Assembly (NCBI RefSeq): GCF_004768545.1
Contig: NZ_CP038635.1
Coordinates: 558,001-622,000 of the forward strand
DNA from: Cupriavidus oxalaticus
GTDB taxonomy: Bacteria > Pseudomonadota > Gammaproteobacteria > Burkholderiales > Burkholderiaceae
Length of the DNA stretch: 64,000 nt
Direction of reading: 5' to 3'
Shown here: positions 36,948-45,952 of the stretch, in pieces
Position numbering within the stretch: the first letter of the stretch is position 1
Layout: each line of letters begins with the position of its first letter
Made by a program: the position numbers and the translations under genes
Notes under the pieces: generated by a model
Database searches by the model: none
What the model saw: only the letters and a program-made list of their open reading frames with translations
Told to the model about the DNA's origin: nothing

Positions 36948-37048
36948 AGCGAAGAGCGAGAGGCTTGTCGGCGTCGTAGCCGAGCTTCTTGTAGGTCAGC
37001 GGAAAGATCGTGAACAGCGGCGATGGCCCGATGAACACCGTCTTGCCA
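36948..37048 (-). pseudogene. Fragment of a Bug/TctC solute-binding protein gene
   Basis: On the minus strand, starting exactly where the amidase similarity ends, one frame reads GKTVFIGPSPLFTIFPLTYK and then KLGYDADKPLAL before running into the repeat. The pattern (hydrophobic strand, Pro, YKKLGYD) is that of the Bug family segment found at the same point in the intact Bug genes here (for example NPALYKKLPFDAEADF in the gene at 5237). Only about 30 codons remain. It is in a different frame from the amidase, so it does not extend that protein. Confidence 0.55.
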
Positions 37049-38326
37049 GGGCAGGCTGATCGCCGGATGGCCGGTCATGTTGAACGGCATGGTCCAAGGA
37101 AACCAGCTCGCGCGCACATTGTCGTAGAGCTGGCCGTCGATCTCGATCTGGCCGAACAGGTCCTGGTCAAGCGGCAGGGCCGTGCGCGTGAGCGTGGGCA
37201 TCGCCAGCAGTTCGGCATCCGCCAGCAGGCCTTGCACGCGCAGGAACAGCTTCGAGCGCTCGAACATGGCCTGCTGGTATTCCATGCCGGTCACGTGCGC
37301 GGCGGATTCCACCTGGCGCACGAAGGTTGCGCTGAGGGCCTCGCGATGCTGTGCCACGATCGGCGCGAAGCGGGTGCGCCAGACCGTATGGTTGATGGCG
37401 CGCCAGATCGGCTCGACTTCAAAGCCGTCGCCGGAAAACGGCTCCAGCACGGCGCCCAGTTCGCGCAGCCGCTCCAGGCTGGCCTCGAACGCCGCCGCCA
37501 CATCTGTGGCCACCGCGTGGCCCGGCGGCGCCAGGCAATAGCGGATGCGTACGCCGCGCAGGTCGCCGTGGGGCTGTGCGGCTGCCACATAATCGGCGGC
37601 CGGCACGCCCAGCGACCAGGGGTCGCAAGGATGCTCGCCGGCCATCGCCTGCATCATCAGCGCGGTGTCCATCACCGTGCGCGTGGTCGGCGTGACATGG
37701 GTCTGGTTGCCGAACAGGTCCTGCGCCTGGCTGTGCGGGATCACGCCCTGGCTCTGCTTGATGCCGACCACACCGTTGCAGGCCGCCGGGATGCGGGTCG
37801 AGCCGCCGCCATCGGTCGCTACCGCCAGCGGTGCGATGCCGCTCGCGACTGCCACCGCGGCGCCGCCGCTGGTGCGCTGCGCGTGCCAGGCATTGCGCGT
37901 GCGGCCAAACAGCGGCGAATCGGTCAGGCACTTGGGGCCGAACTCCGGGGTAGTGGTCTTGCCGACGAGGATGGCTCCCTGCGCGCGTAGACGGGCCACT
38001 GCGACAGCGTCTTCGCCCGGCACATTGCCGCGCATCGGTACGGCGCCAAAGGTTGTGCGCACGCCGCGCGTGTTGACGATGTCCTTGACGGTGAACGGGC
38101 TGCCATGCAGCGGAGCGAGCGGCCGGCCAGCCATCACGTCCTGCTCGGCGGCGCGGGCGGCGGCCATGGCCTCGTCGGCGCATAGCGTGATGAAGCAGTT
38201 GAGCCCGGGCTGCAGCCGTGCGGCACGGGCCAGCACGGCGTCCATCAGTTCGACCGGGGAGATGTCCTTGCCGCGGATGCCGGCCTGCAGCTCGGCAGCG
38301 GAAAGAAAGCAAAGCGCTTCGCTCAT
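37048..38326 (-). pseudogene. Amidase (amidase signature family), truncated and missing the cis-Ser loop
   Basis: About 426 codons match amidase-signature hydrolases (GatA-like; amide or carbamoyl substrates): the catalytic lysine region PFTVKDIVNTRGVRTTFG, PEFGPKCLTDSPLFGRTRN, nucleophile region TDGGGSTRIPAACNGVVG and WFPWTMPFNMTGHPAISLP. Two lesions are visible. The usual GGSSGG loop that supplies the cis-Ser is collapsed to TSGGAAVAVA, consistent with a short in-frame deletion between repeats. After AISLP the family's last 50 or so residues are absent, and the sequence passes into the Bug fragment. The frame stays open into unrelated sequence to 36674, so gene callers may report a longer protein. 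The ATG at 38326 begins MSEALCF. Confidence 0.75.
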
Positions 38327-38480
38327 CGGCTTGCATTCTCCTGGCACGGGCCGGTACGTGGCCGGCCGCGATGGGACGGCGGAGACAGGCCCGCCGCCGT
38401 GGATCAGCGGGAAAGACCCGCCGTGGCAGGGCCCGGCCGCGGAAAGCGCGCGCCGGACGCCGGCGCTGGCAGTGTAATGC

Positions 38481-39098
38481 TCAGACCTTCTTCTTGTCCC
38501 CGATCCGGCTTTCCTTGCCGGCCAGCAGCTTGGCAATATTCTGCCGGTGCCGCGCGATCAGCAGCACGCTGATCACGAAGATGGCACCAGTCATCACATC
38601 CACGCCATTCATCAGCACATAAAAGAACGGCGCGAAGATGGCAGACACCAGTGCCGCCAGCGACGAATAGCGGAAGAAGAACGCAATGATCAGCCAGGTG
38701 GCCAGCGTGCCCAGCCCCAGGATCGGGTCGACCGCCAGCAGGATGCCGGCCGCCGTGGCCACGCCCTTGCCGCCGGCAAAGCGGTGGTACACCGGGAACA
38801 GGTGGCCGAGAAACACCGCCAGCGCCACCATGGCCAGGCCGGTCTCGTTCAACCCGTAGGCCGGGCCGAAGCGCGCCGCCAGCCACACCGCCAGCCAGCC
38901 CTTCAGCGCATCGCCGATCAGCGTCAGGATCGCGGCCTTCTTGTTGCCGGTGCGCAGCACATTGGTCGCCCCCGGGTTGCCCGAGCCGTATGAATGCGGA
39001 TCCGGCAGCCCCATCAGCTTGCTGACGACAACGGCAAAGGAAATCGAGCCGATCAGGTAGGCGGCGAGGGCGAATATCAGGTTAGGCAGGTTAGCCAT
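38481..39098 (-). CDS. plsY: Acyl-phosphate:glycerol-3-phosphate acyltransferase
   Basis: An inner-membrane enzyme that makes lysophosphatidic acid from acyl-phosphate (supplied by PlsX) and glycerol 3-phosphate, the first membrane step of phospholipid synthesis. The 205-residue protein has about five to seven membrane segments and the conserved cytoplasmic loops: [56 protein letters not shown]. These hold the phosphate- and glycerol-phosphate-binding residues. The ATG at 39098 gives the normal length. It lies downstream of ybaK on the same strand with a gap of about 145 bp. Confidence 0.97.
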   Translation of the reverse strand: MANLPNLIFALAAYLIGSISFAVVVSKLMGLPDPHSYGSGNPGATNVLRTGNKKAAILTLIGDALKGWLAVWLAARFGPAYGLNETGLAMVALAVFLGHLFPVYHRFAGGKGVATAAGILLAVDPILGLGTLATWLIIAFFFRYSSLAALVSAIFAPFFYVLMNGVDVMTGAIFVISVLLIARHRQNIAKLLAGKESRIGDKKKV

Positions 39099-39244
39099 GT
39101 GCAGTGGGGTGTTTTCAAGCTGGCGGGATTGTAGCGCGGCGGCGCCTTCACCACGTCCGTGACTTCCCGGATTGGCATGCGCGGCCGCCATGCGCGTGTC
39201 GCCAGGTGTCGCCCAGGTGGCGACTGGGGCGCCTGGCCAGTGCC

Positions 39245-39736
39245 TCAGTCAGGCAGCGCGCATTGGACCGGTTGTGCATCGACCAGTCCCCGCAGCAGCT
39301 TCGGGTCCAGGCTGACGAGGTAGCCGCGCCGCCCACCGTTGATGTAGATGCGTTCCAGCTCCAGCACCGTGGCCTCCACATACACCGGCATGCGCTTGCG
39401 CGTGCCGAACGGCGAGGTGCCGCCGACCATGTAGCCGCTGTGGCGCTGCGCCACTTCCGGCTTGCACGGCTGCACGCTCTTGCGCCCGGTCTGGCGCGCC
39501 AGGTTCTTGGTCGAGACCGAGCAGTCGCCGTGCATCAGCACCACCAGCGGCTGCGCGCGCTCGTCTTCCATGATCAGGGTCTTGACCACGTCGTGCTCGG
39601 GAACGCCGAGCTGGCGCGCCGATTCTCCGGTGCCGCCATGCTCGACGTATTCATAGGGGTGTTCGCCGAAGTCCACGCCTTGCTTGCGCAGGAACTGGGT
39701 GGCGGGGGTTTCGGAGACGTGCTTGTTCTTGCTCAT
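39245..39736 (-). CDS. ybaK: Cys-tRNA(Pro)/Cys-tRNA(Cys) deacylase
   Basis: A trans-editing factor of the YbaK/EbsC family, 163 residues, which hydrolyses Cys mischarged onto tRNA(Pro). Family features: [43 protein letters not shown] (with the conserved lysine in VVKTL), the KKVQ-like region read here as [36 protein letters not shown] and the [14 protein letters not shown] loop. It begins 34 bp after the xerD stop, in a leftward run ogt-xerD-ybaK that is probably co-transcribed. Confidence 0.95.
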   Translation of the reverse strand: MSKNKHVSETPATQFLRKQGVDFGEHPYEYVEHGGTGESARQLGVPEHDVVKTLIMEDERAQPLVVLMHGDCSVSTKNLARQTGRKSVQPCKPEVAQRHSGYMVGGTSPFGTRKRMPVYVEATVLELERIYINGGRRGYLVSLDPKLLRGLVDAQPVQCALPD

Positions 39737-39770
39737 GGCGATGGTGCCGCTAAGTGTCGCTAAGTTTCAC

Positions 39771-40727
39771 TCACCCACGCGGATGGTGCTGCTGGTGCAG
39801 CTCGCGCAGGCGCTCGCGCGCGACGTGGGTGTAGATCTGCGTGGTGGAGATATCGGCATGGCCGAGCAGCAGCTGCACCACGCGCAGGTCGGCGCCGTGG
39901 TTGAGCAGGTGCGTGGCAAAGGCGTGCCGCAGCGTGTGCGGCGACAGCGGCGCGTGCACGCCGGCATCGCGCGCGTGGCGCTTGATCAGGTGCCAGAACG
40001 CCTGCCGCGTCATGCCCTCGCCGCGCTGCGTGACGAACAGCGCGTCGCAGGCGCGCCCGGCCAGCAGCGCGGGACGCGCGCTGGCGAGGTAGCTGCGCAG
40101 CCAGTCGGCAGCCTGCTGGCCGAACGGGACCAGCCGTTCCTTGTCGCCCTTGCCGCCAACCACGCGCGCCACGCCCTCGTTCAGTCCGATCTCGATGGTC
40201 TTCATCTGCGTCAGCTCGGACACGCGCAGGCCGCTGGCGTACATCAGCTCCAGCATGGTGCGGTCGCGCAGGCCCAGCGGCGTGCCGGTGTCGGGCGCTT
40301 CCAGCAGCGCGTCGACCTGCGCCTCGGTCAGGGTCTTGGGGTAGCGCGGCGGCTGCTTGGCGGGGCGCAGCAGCAGGCAGGGATCGGCCTCGACGACGTG
40401 CTCGCGCAGCGCCCACTGGTAGAAGCGCCGGAACACCGCGAGCCGGCGGTTGGCCGACGACGCGCGCGTCTGCGTGTGGCGCGCGTTGAAGTAGGCCGAC
40501 AGCACGCTGTCGTCCACGGCCGGCAGCTCGCCGCAGCCTTCGTGGCGCAGCCAGCGCGCCAGCAGGGTCAGGTCGCGCCGGTAGGCGTCGATGGTGTTCT
40601 GCGACAGGCCGTCTTCCAGCCACAGCGCATCGCAGAAGCGGCCGACCAGCGCCGCGTCGGCATCGCTGGGGGCCGTGGCGAGGTCTGGCGGTGCGTCCGC
40701 CGCTGCCGTGCGTGTCACGGGGCTCAT
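39771..40727 (-). CDS. xerD: Site-specific tyrosine recombinase XerD
   Basis: One half of the XerCD recombinase that resolves chromosome dimers at dif, acting with FtsK at the division septum. It has 318 residues. The N-terminal SAM-like core-binding domain (DALWLEDGLSQNTIDAYRRD) is followed by the catalytic domain with Arg in YASGLRVSELTQM, Lys in GGKGDKERLVP, HTLRHAFATHLLNHG (His-x-x-Arg), LGHADISTTQIYTH with His and the nucleophile Tyr. The length and the housekeeping neighbours identify it as XerD rather than a phage integrase. Its ATG overlaps the ogt stop by 4 nt. Confidence 0.95.
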   Translation of the reverse strand: MSPVTRTAAADAPPDLATAPSDADAALVGRFCDALWLEDGLSQNTIDAYRRDLTLLARWLRHEGCGELPAVDDSVLSAYFNARHTQTRASSANRRLAVFRRFYQWALREHVVEADPCLLLRPAKQPPRYPKTLTEAQVDALLEAPDTGTPLGLRDRTMLELMYASGLRVSELTQMKTIEIGLNEGVARVVGGKGDKERLVPFGQQAADWLRSYLASARPALLAGRACDALFVTQRGEGMTRQAFWHLIKRHARDAGVHAPLSPHTLRHAFATHLLNHGADLRVVQLLLGHADISTTQIYTHVARERLRELHQQHHPRG

Positions 40728-41215
40728 ATCAGCATGGCGCCCTCATGGCGCAGCAGCCAGCGTTTGACGTCGAGGTGGAAACCATCTTCGGCATGATGGG
40801 AGAAGCCGCCGATGCCGCGGGCCGAGACCACGCGATGGCAGGGAATCACGATCGGGAACGGGTTCTGGCCGCAGGCCTGGCCCACCGCGCGCGGCATCGC
40901 GCCGATGGCCCCGGCAATAGTGCCGTAGGTCGTGGTGGCGCCGCGCGGCACGGCGGCGATGGCCTGCCAGACGCGCTGCTGGAAATCGCTGCCCGCCGGT
41001 GCCAGGGGCAGGTCAAAGCGCGCGTCGGGGTTGGCGTAGTAGGCCTCGAGCTGCGCTTCGAGCCGGGCCACGAGTTCCCGCGCCTGCGCATCGGCCGGCG
41101 CGCGTGCCTCGACGTGCCCGGGCAGGTACACGATGGCCCGGATGCGTGTGCCGTCCGTGCGCACGCCGACCTTGCCGAACGGGGCAGGGAGGATGGCATC
41201 GTAAATGGCGGGCAT
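40724..41215 (-). CDS. ogt: Methylated-DNA-[protein]-cysteine S-methyltransferase
   Basis: A suicide repair protein of 163 residues that removes O6-methyl groups from guanine. The acceptor cysteine lies in FPIVIPCHRVVSARGIGGFS. The N-terminal ribonuclease-like domain and the helix segment RVWQAIAAVPRGATTTYGTIA precede it, with the arginine finger region ARAVGQACGQNPF. No AdaA-type DNA-binding domain is fused, so it is the constitutive Ogt form. It precedes xerD and ybaK on the same strand with a 4-nt overlap into xerD. Confidence 0.95.
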   Translation of the reverse strand: MPAIYDAILPAPFGKVGVRTDGTRIRAIVYLPGHVEARAPADAQARELVARLEAQLEAYYANPDARFDLPLAPAGSDFQQRVWQAIAAVPRGATTTYGTIAGAIGAMPRAVGQACGQNPFPIVIPCHRVVSARGIGGFSHHAEDGFHLDVKRWLLRHEGAMLI

Positions 41216-41265
41216 GGCGGTCTGGCTGGGGCGGATGCTGGATTTTAGTGCTTTTTGCGCCGGCG

Positions 41266-41295
41266 AGAAAAAAGGCCGCCCTGGCTGGCGGCCTT
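41266..41295 (-). terminator. Intrinsic terminator after the second Bug gene
   Basis: A perfect 9-bp stem (AAGGCCGCC / GGCGGCCTT, 41272-41280 and 41287-41295) lies 29 bp past the Bug stop; on the minus strand it is followed directly by a run of six T. Confidence 0.85.
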
Positions 41296-41323
41296 CAGTG
41301 GCGAATGCGATGCTGCGGCCGGA

Positions 41324-42292
41324 TTACTGCTCCAGCTTGATGTTCTGCACCTTCACCAGGTTCTTCATCTTGTCGAACTCCTTCTTGATCTCGGCCGCGT
41401 GCTGCGCCGGCGTATTGCCCGACGGCTCGGCGCCGGCGGTGCGCAGGCGCTCCTGGAAGCCCTTGTCCTGCAGGGCCTTGACCGCGGCCTCGTTCAGCTT
41501 CTTGATGACGTCGTCAGGCGTGCCGGCAGGCGCCACCAGGCCGTACCAGGCCGGGTCGTTCGGCTCCTTCAGGCCCATTTCGCCGAAGGTCGGCACGTCC
41601 GGCAGCGAGTCCAGGCGCTTGTTCCAGGCCACCACCAGCGGGCGCAGCTTGCCGGCCTTGATGTAGGGCATCGACGAGGGCAGGTTGTCCACCATGATCG
41701 GTACCTGGCCGGCCAGCACGTCGTTCAGCGCCGGGCCCGCGCCGCGGTACGGGATATGGACCATGAAGGTCTTGGTCGAGACCTTGAACTGCTCGCCCAG
41801 CATGTGGCCGAAGCCGCAGGTGCCCGATGACGCGTAAGAGTACTTGCCCGGGTTGGCTTTCAGCACGGCCAGGAATTCCTTGTAGGTCTTGGCCGGGAAG
41901 TTCGGGTTCACCGCGATCACGTTGGCCACGTTGGCCAGGTTGGTGATGGGCTTGAAGTCCTTGATCGGGTCGTACGACAGCTTGGGGTTGCAGGCCGGGT
42001 TCACGGCCATGGTCGACACCGTCGAGATGCCGATGGTGTAGCCGTCCGGCGCCGCCTTGGCGATCGCGTCCGCACCGATCGAGCCGCCCCCGCCGGCGCG
42101 GTTTTCCACGACCACCGGCTGGCCCAGGATGCGGCTCATCTGGTCAGCGGCGCCGCGGCCGACGATGTCGGTGGTGCCGCCCGGTGCGAACGGAATAATC
42201 AGGCGGATCGGCTTGGTCGGAAAGCTCTGGGCGTGCGCCGTGGTGGCGGCCGCGGCCAGGGCCAGGGTCAGAGCGAGTTTGCCAGCTTGCAT
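41324..42292 (-). CDS. Bug/TctC-family periplasmic solute-binding protein (orphan)
   Basis: The second orphan Bug receptor of the window, 322 residues. The signal peptide is LALTLALAAAATTAHA, cut before QSFP. Motifs: PIRLIIPFAPGGTTDIVGRG, VVENRAGGGGSIGADAIAK, APDGYTIGISTVSTMAVNP, YASSGTCGFGHMLGEQF and HIPYRGAGPALNDVLAGQ. Two cysteines (in NPACNPK and GTCGFG) sit near the ligand cleft and could form a disulphide in the periplasm. No TctAB genes are adjacent. A strong terminator follows, so it is probably a single-gene transcript. The ligand is unknown. Confidence 0.92.
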   Translation of the reverse strand: MQAGKLALTLALAAAATTAHAQSFPTKPIRLIIPFAPGGTTDIVGRGAADQMSRILGQPVVVENRAGGGGSIGADAIAKAAPDGYTIGISTVSTMAVNPACNPKLSYDPIKDFKPITNLANVANVIAVNPNFPAKTYKEFLAVLKANPGKYSYASSGTCGFGHMLGEQFKVSTKTFMVHIPYRGAGPALNDVLAGQVPIMVDNLPSSMPYIKAGKLRPLVVAWNKRLDSLPDVPTFGEMGLKEPNDPAWYGLVAPAGTPDDVIKKLNEAAVKALQDKGFQERLRTAGAEPSGNTPAQHAAEIKKEFDKMKNLVKVQNIKLEQ

Positions 42293-42426
42293 GAGATCAT
42301 GTCTCCCGTCAGAAGTCCGGGCAGGGTGCTGCCCGGAAGCAAAGAAACCGTCGCGGTGCCACAGGTACAGGCACGGCGGCGGCAGCGTAAATGAGGGCGG
42401 CCGCAGCGTAAAGGAGGGCTGCCGCG

Positions 42427-43134
42427 TTATCCGCCGAGCAGTCCGCGCTTGACGTCCTGGTCGACCGGACGGTCGCCCAGGAACACCCGCAGCACGGCCT
42501 GGTAGAAGTCTTCGCCAGGGATCGGGCGGCCGCGCGGCGTGCCGTTGATGGCGACGACGGTGCCCGCCTGCGGGGTAAAGTCCAGGTTGATCACGTCGCC
42601 CTTGTGCGCGTTGCCGACCTCGCCCAGGGTGCGCTCGAACTGCACCAGCCGCGCGGCCAGGCCCTGCACCTGCGCTTCGCTGTGGTTGTCGCGGATGCCC
42701 TGGCGGATGGCGCGGGCAAAGGCGGGCGGTTCGGCCTCGCGCAGCATGCGCAACTGTAGCCGCTTGGCGCCGGGCGTGCCGAGTACCACGGTCGCATTGC
42801 GGGCCTTTTCCTGCAGGTACAGCGCGGCCACGTAGCCCTTGGTCAGGAAGCCCGCGCGCAGCGCGGCGCCGTTGAGCTGCAGTTCCTTGCCGCCCACGCG
42901 CGCGGCGTCATCGAAGCGGATTCCCTCCATCTCGACCGCGCGCGCCGGCATGGCAACGGCCGCGGTGGTGGTGCACAGCATCACCAGCAGGGCGGCCGCG
43001 CGCGAGCGCAGGCGGCTGGTCAGGCCGCTTGGCAGGCCAGGGCGTGAACGGGAGCGAAGGCGGGTGTCCGGGCCCGGCGGCGCGGAACGGATGCGGGACA
43101 ACATGGCGGCAGGGCGTACAACTTGGCATGCCAT
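42427..43134 (-). CDS. Exported chalcone isomerase-like protein
   Basis: A 235-residue protein with a long basic N-terminus and a signal segment (AAALLVMLCTTTAAVAMPARA) before the mature start VEMEGIRFDD. The rest matches the bacterial chalcone-isomerase-like domain (KELQLNGAALRAGFLTKGYV, ALYLQEKARNATVVLGTPGA, KRLQLRMLREAEPPAFARAI, GDVINLDFTPQAGTVVAING, FYQAVLRVFLGDRPVDQDVK). Bacterial members are periplasmic or lipocalin-like carriers rather than flavonoid enzymes; the role is unknown. AGGT precedes the ATG at 43134. A second ATG ten codons on (MLSRIR) would leave a shorter basic region. Confidence 0.8.
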   Translation of the reverse strand: MACQVVRPAAMLSRIRSAPPGPDTRLRSRSRPGLPSGLTSRLRSRAAALLVMLCTTTAAVAMPARAVEMEGIRFDDAARVGGKELQLNGAALRAGFLTKGYVAALYLQEKARNATVVLGTPGAKRLQLRMLREAEPPAFARAIRQGIRDNHSEAQVQGLAARLVQFERTLGEVGNAHKGDVINLDFTPQAGTVVAINGTPRGRPIPGEDFYQAVLRVFLGDRPVDQDVKRGLLGG

Positions 43135-43289
43135 GCTGACCTAAATCTGGAAAAATACCTATCCGTATCTGCCCTAGTCTGCACATTCCAGATCGCCAGC
43201 CGTTATTTGCATCCCCCATGCGGCCGGGATCGCGACGGGACGCCGGGCAGTTACCGCGCCGTGCCCTCGCCATTACAACAACAACGACA

Positions 43290-44183
43290 ATGTCTCCTGC
43301 TCTCCTGCTGGTGCCTGACTTCAGCCTGATCCTGATCGGCTGGCTGCTGGTGCGCTATTCCCCGTTCGACCGCGCCTTCTGGGGCGGGGTGGAGCGGCTG
43401 GTCTACTTTGTGCTGTTCCCGGCGCTGCTGCTCCAGTCGACCAATGCCGCGGTCTTTGATTTTTCCTCGACCTCGGCGATGCTGGGCCTGGCGCTGCTGG
43501 CGATGGCCGTCGGCATGGCCGGCGGCTACGCCGTCAAGTGGGTGCTGAAGCCCGATGCGCTGAGCTTTGCCTCGGGCCTGCAGACCGCCTTTCGCTTCAA
43601 CTCTTACATCGGCCTGGCGCTGGCGTCGCGCCTGGGCGGCAGCGAAGGGCTCGCGCTGATGGCGGTGATCGTCGGCTGTACCGTGCCGCTGTGCAACGTG
43701 GCGGCGGTGTGGGCGCTGGCCCGGCACGGCGAGACCGCGCTGTGGAAGGAACTGGCGCGCAACCCGCTGATCCTGGCCACCGCAGGCGGCCTCGTGACCA
43801 ACCTGCTGGGCTTGCACCCGCCCGAGGTGGTGGCGATGACGCTGAACCGGCTTGGCTCGGCCTCGACCGCGCTGGGGCTGATGACGGTGGGCGCCGGGTT
43901 GCAGATGAGCGGGGCGACCGGAACGGCGGGGCCGGTGGCGTGGTGGACCGGGGTCAAGCTGCTGGCGATGCCGTGCACGGCGTGGCTGGTGGGCCGGTAC
44001 TTGCCGCTGACCGCGTTGCAGTACCAGATCGTGGTGCTGTATGCCTCGCTGCCGACCGCGTCGAGCGCCTATATCCTGGCGGTGCGCATGGGCGGCAACG
44101 GACCCATGGTGGCGGCCACGATATCGGTGATGACGGTGGGTGCCATCGTTACCACGCCGCTGTGGCTGGCCCTGGTCAGCTAG
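43290..44183 (+). CDS. AEC-family auxin-efflux-carrier-like transporter
   Basis: An inner-membrane protein of 297 residues with eight to ten membrane segments, of the auxin efflux carrier / malonate transporter family. Recognisable parts: LLVPDFSLILIGWLLVRYSP, LVYFVLFPALLLQSTNAAVF, FRFNSYIGLALASRLGG, GLMTVGAGLQMSGATG, VLYASLPTASSAYILAVRMGG. The ATG at 43290 directly precedes the first membrane segment. Its end overlaps that of the convergent queG gene by 8 nt. Members export small organic anions; the substrate is unassigned. Confidence 0.88.
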   Translation: MSPALLLVPDFSLILIGWLLVRYSPFDRAFWGGVERLVYFVLFPALLLQSTNAAVFDFSSTSAMLGLALLAMAVGMAGGYAVKWVLKPDALSFASGLQTAFRFNSYIGLALASRLGGSEGLALMAVIVGCTVPLCNVAAVWALARHGETALWKELARNPLILATAGGLVTNLLGLHPPEVVAMTLNRLGSASTALGLMTVGAGLQMSGATGTAGPVAWWTGVKLLAMPCTAWLVGRYLPLTALQYQIVVLYASLPTASSAYILAVRMGGNGPMVAATISVMTVGAIVTTPLWLALVS

Positions 44184-45402
44184 TGCGTGCGGGCTCGCCC
44201 TGCGCGAGTGCCCAGTCGATATGCTCCTGCACCAGCGGCGAAGCGGAATCGCGCCGCGCCTGCAACGCTTCGCGGATGCGCGCGGCCAGGGCGGCGTCTT
44301 CCGCGCGCGTGCCGGAAAGCGCGGCGCGCAGGCTGTTGCCAAGCCCCACCGCCAGGTTGCGCAGCCAGCGCTCATGGCCGATGCGGCGGATCGGGCTGCC
44401 CTCCAGGCGCTGGTTGAACTCGTCTTCGGTCCACTGGAACAGCGCCACCATGTCGGGCGTGTCCAGGCCATTGCGCACGTCGAAATCCGGTACGCTGGCC
44501 ACGTGCGCGAACTTGTTCCACGGGCAGGCCAGCTGGCAGTCGTCGCAGCCGTAGACACGGTTGCCCATCGGCGCGCGGAATTCGACCGGGATCGGGCCCT
44601 TGTGCTCGATGGTCAGATAGGAGATGCAGCGGCGCGCATCGAGCCGGTAGGGCGCGACGATCGCGCGCGTGGGGCAGATGTCGAGGCAGCGGTGGCAATT
44701 GCCGCAGTGGTCCGTTTCGGGCGCATCGGCCGGCAGCGGGATATCGACCAGGATCTCGCCCAGGAAGAACATCGAGCCGCCGTCGCGGTCGAGCAGCAGC
44801 GTATGCTTGCCGCGCCAGCCGAGTCCGCCCTGGCTGGCCAGCGCCACTTCCATCACCGGCGCGGAATCGGTAAAGACGCGGTAGCCGAACTTGCCGATTT
44901 CGGCCTCGATCCGGCTGGCGAGCTGCTGGAGACGGCTGCGCAGGACCTTGTGATAGTCGCGGCCGCGCGCGTACAGCGACACCACCGCGGTGGCCGGATC
45001 GCCCAGCCGCGCCAGTTCGCGCCGGCGCCAGTCGGGCGCGCCCGGCGGGGTCTCGCTGGCGGGGACATAGGGCATGCGCGCCACGATGGCGCGTACCGTG
45101 CCCGGCACCAGTTCGGCCGGACGGGCGCGCCGCAAGCCGTGGTTGGCCATATAATCCATGTCGCCGTGGTAACCCTGCTCCAGCCATGCCAGAAGCCCCG
45201 GCTCGGCATGGCCAAGATCGACGTCGGCGATGCGCACCGACGCAAAACCCAGCGCGGCGCCCCATGCGCGGATGGACTCCGCAAGCGCCGCCAGCTCCTC
45301 AGGGTTGGCGTGCCCGGCCTGGCCGGATTGCCCTGGAGCGTTTGCGGGAACACTGTGCGCGCCTGGCGCGCTGGCCGGCGGCTTGACTGCTGGGTCGATC
45401 AT
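44176..45402 (-). CDS. queG: Epoxyqueuosine reductase
   Basis: A cobalamin- and iron-sulphur-dependent enzyme of 408 residues that reduces epoxyqueuosine to queuosine in tRNA anticodons, the last step of Q synthesis. It has the N-terminal cobalamin-binding region (VRIADVDLGHAEPGLLAWLE, GYHGDMDYMANH), VMEVALASQGGLGWRGKHTL, and two [4Fe-4S] cysteine sets: CGNCHRCLDICPTRAI and CDDCQLACPWNKF. The C-terminal HEAT-like extension is short. The ATG at 45402 lies only 16 bp from the divergent tsaE start, so their promoters must overlap each other's coding starts. Confidence 0.95.
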   Translation of the reverse strand: MIDPAVKPPASAPGAHSVPANAPGQSGQAGHANPEELAALAESIRAWGAALGFASVRIADVDLGHAEPGLLAWLEQGYHGDMDYMANHGLRRARPAELVPGTVRAIVARMPYVPASETPPGAPDWRRRELARLGDPATAVVSLYARGRDYHKVLRSRLQQLASRIEAEIGKFGYRVFTDSAPVMEVALASQGGLGWRGKHTLLLDRDGGSMFFLGEILVDIPLPADAPETDHCGNCHRCLDICPTRAIVAPYRLDARRCISYLTIEHKGPIPVEFRAPMGNRVYGCDDCQLACPWNKFAHVASVPDFDVRNGLDTPDMVALFQWTEDEFNQRLEGSPIRRIGHERWLRNLAVGLGNSLRAALSGTRAEDAALAARIREALQARRDSASPLVQEHIDWALAQGEPARTS

Positions 45403-45418
45403 CCCTGAATTGTACGCA

Positions 45419-45952
45419 ATGCCCTTGCTCGAAGAACGCACCCTGACGCTGCCCGACGAAGCCGCCACCGCGCGCCTGGGCGCCGCGCTGGCCGCCACGG
45501 TGCAGGCCATGCCGCCGCGCGCGGTGCATGTGCAGCTGTCCGGCGACCTCGGCGCCGGCAAGACCACGCTGTCGCGCGCGGTGCTGCGCGCGCTCGGCCA
45601 TGCCGGCAAGGTCCGCAGCCCCACCTACACGCTGTGCGAGCCCTACGAGGTGGCCCGCGCCGACGGGTCGCCGCTGACGGTCTACCACTTCGACCTGTAC
45701 CGCTTCGCCGATCCGGAGGAGTGGATCGACGCGGGTTTTCGCGACTGTTTCGCCGAACCGGCCTTTAACCTGGTCGAATGGCCGGAGAAGGCGGGGCGCC
45801 TGCTGGGGGAACCCGACCTGCACGTGTTGCTCCAATCGGACACGGCACGGCCGGCCGACAGCGAAATGCCCGCCGATGATGCCGGCGAGCGGCGCATGGC
45901 GACCTTGCGCGCCTATACTCCCACTGGACTTACCCTGCTGAACGCATGCTGA
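45419..45952 (+). CDS. tsaE: tRNA threonylcarbamoyladenosine biosynthesis ATPase
   Basis: The P-loop partner of TsaB and TsaD in t6A tRNA modification, 177 residues. Motifs: Walker A GDLGAGKTTLSRAVLRALG, SPTYTLCEPYE (switch), the HFDLYRFADPEEW segment, and LVEWPEKAG with the Walker B-like position. A tail of about 30 residues after PDLHVLLQ is specific to this group. It overlaps amiC by 7 nt, the usual tsaE-amiC arrangement of betaproteobacteria. Confidence 0.94.
   Translation: MPLLEERTLTLPDEAATARLGAALAATVQAMPPRAVHVQLSGDLGAGKTTLSRAVLRALGHAGKVRSPTYTLCEPYEVARADGSPLTVYHFDLYRFADPEEWIDAGFRDCFAEPAFNLVEWPEKAGRLLGEPDLHVLLQSDTARPADSEMPADDAGERRMATLRAYTPTGLTLLNAC

Noticed and set aside
36674..38536. 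A single 620-residue amidase gene
   Set aside because: Only about 426 codons are amidase. The C-terminal 125 codons translate repeat DNA and a Bug fragment in the wrong frame, and the N-terminal 70 precede the natural start.
39771..40727. Phage or island integrase
   Set aside because: Length, motifs and housekeeping neighbours (ogt, ybaK, plsY) fit chromosomal XerD; no tRNA, attachment site or phage gene is near.
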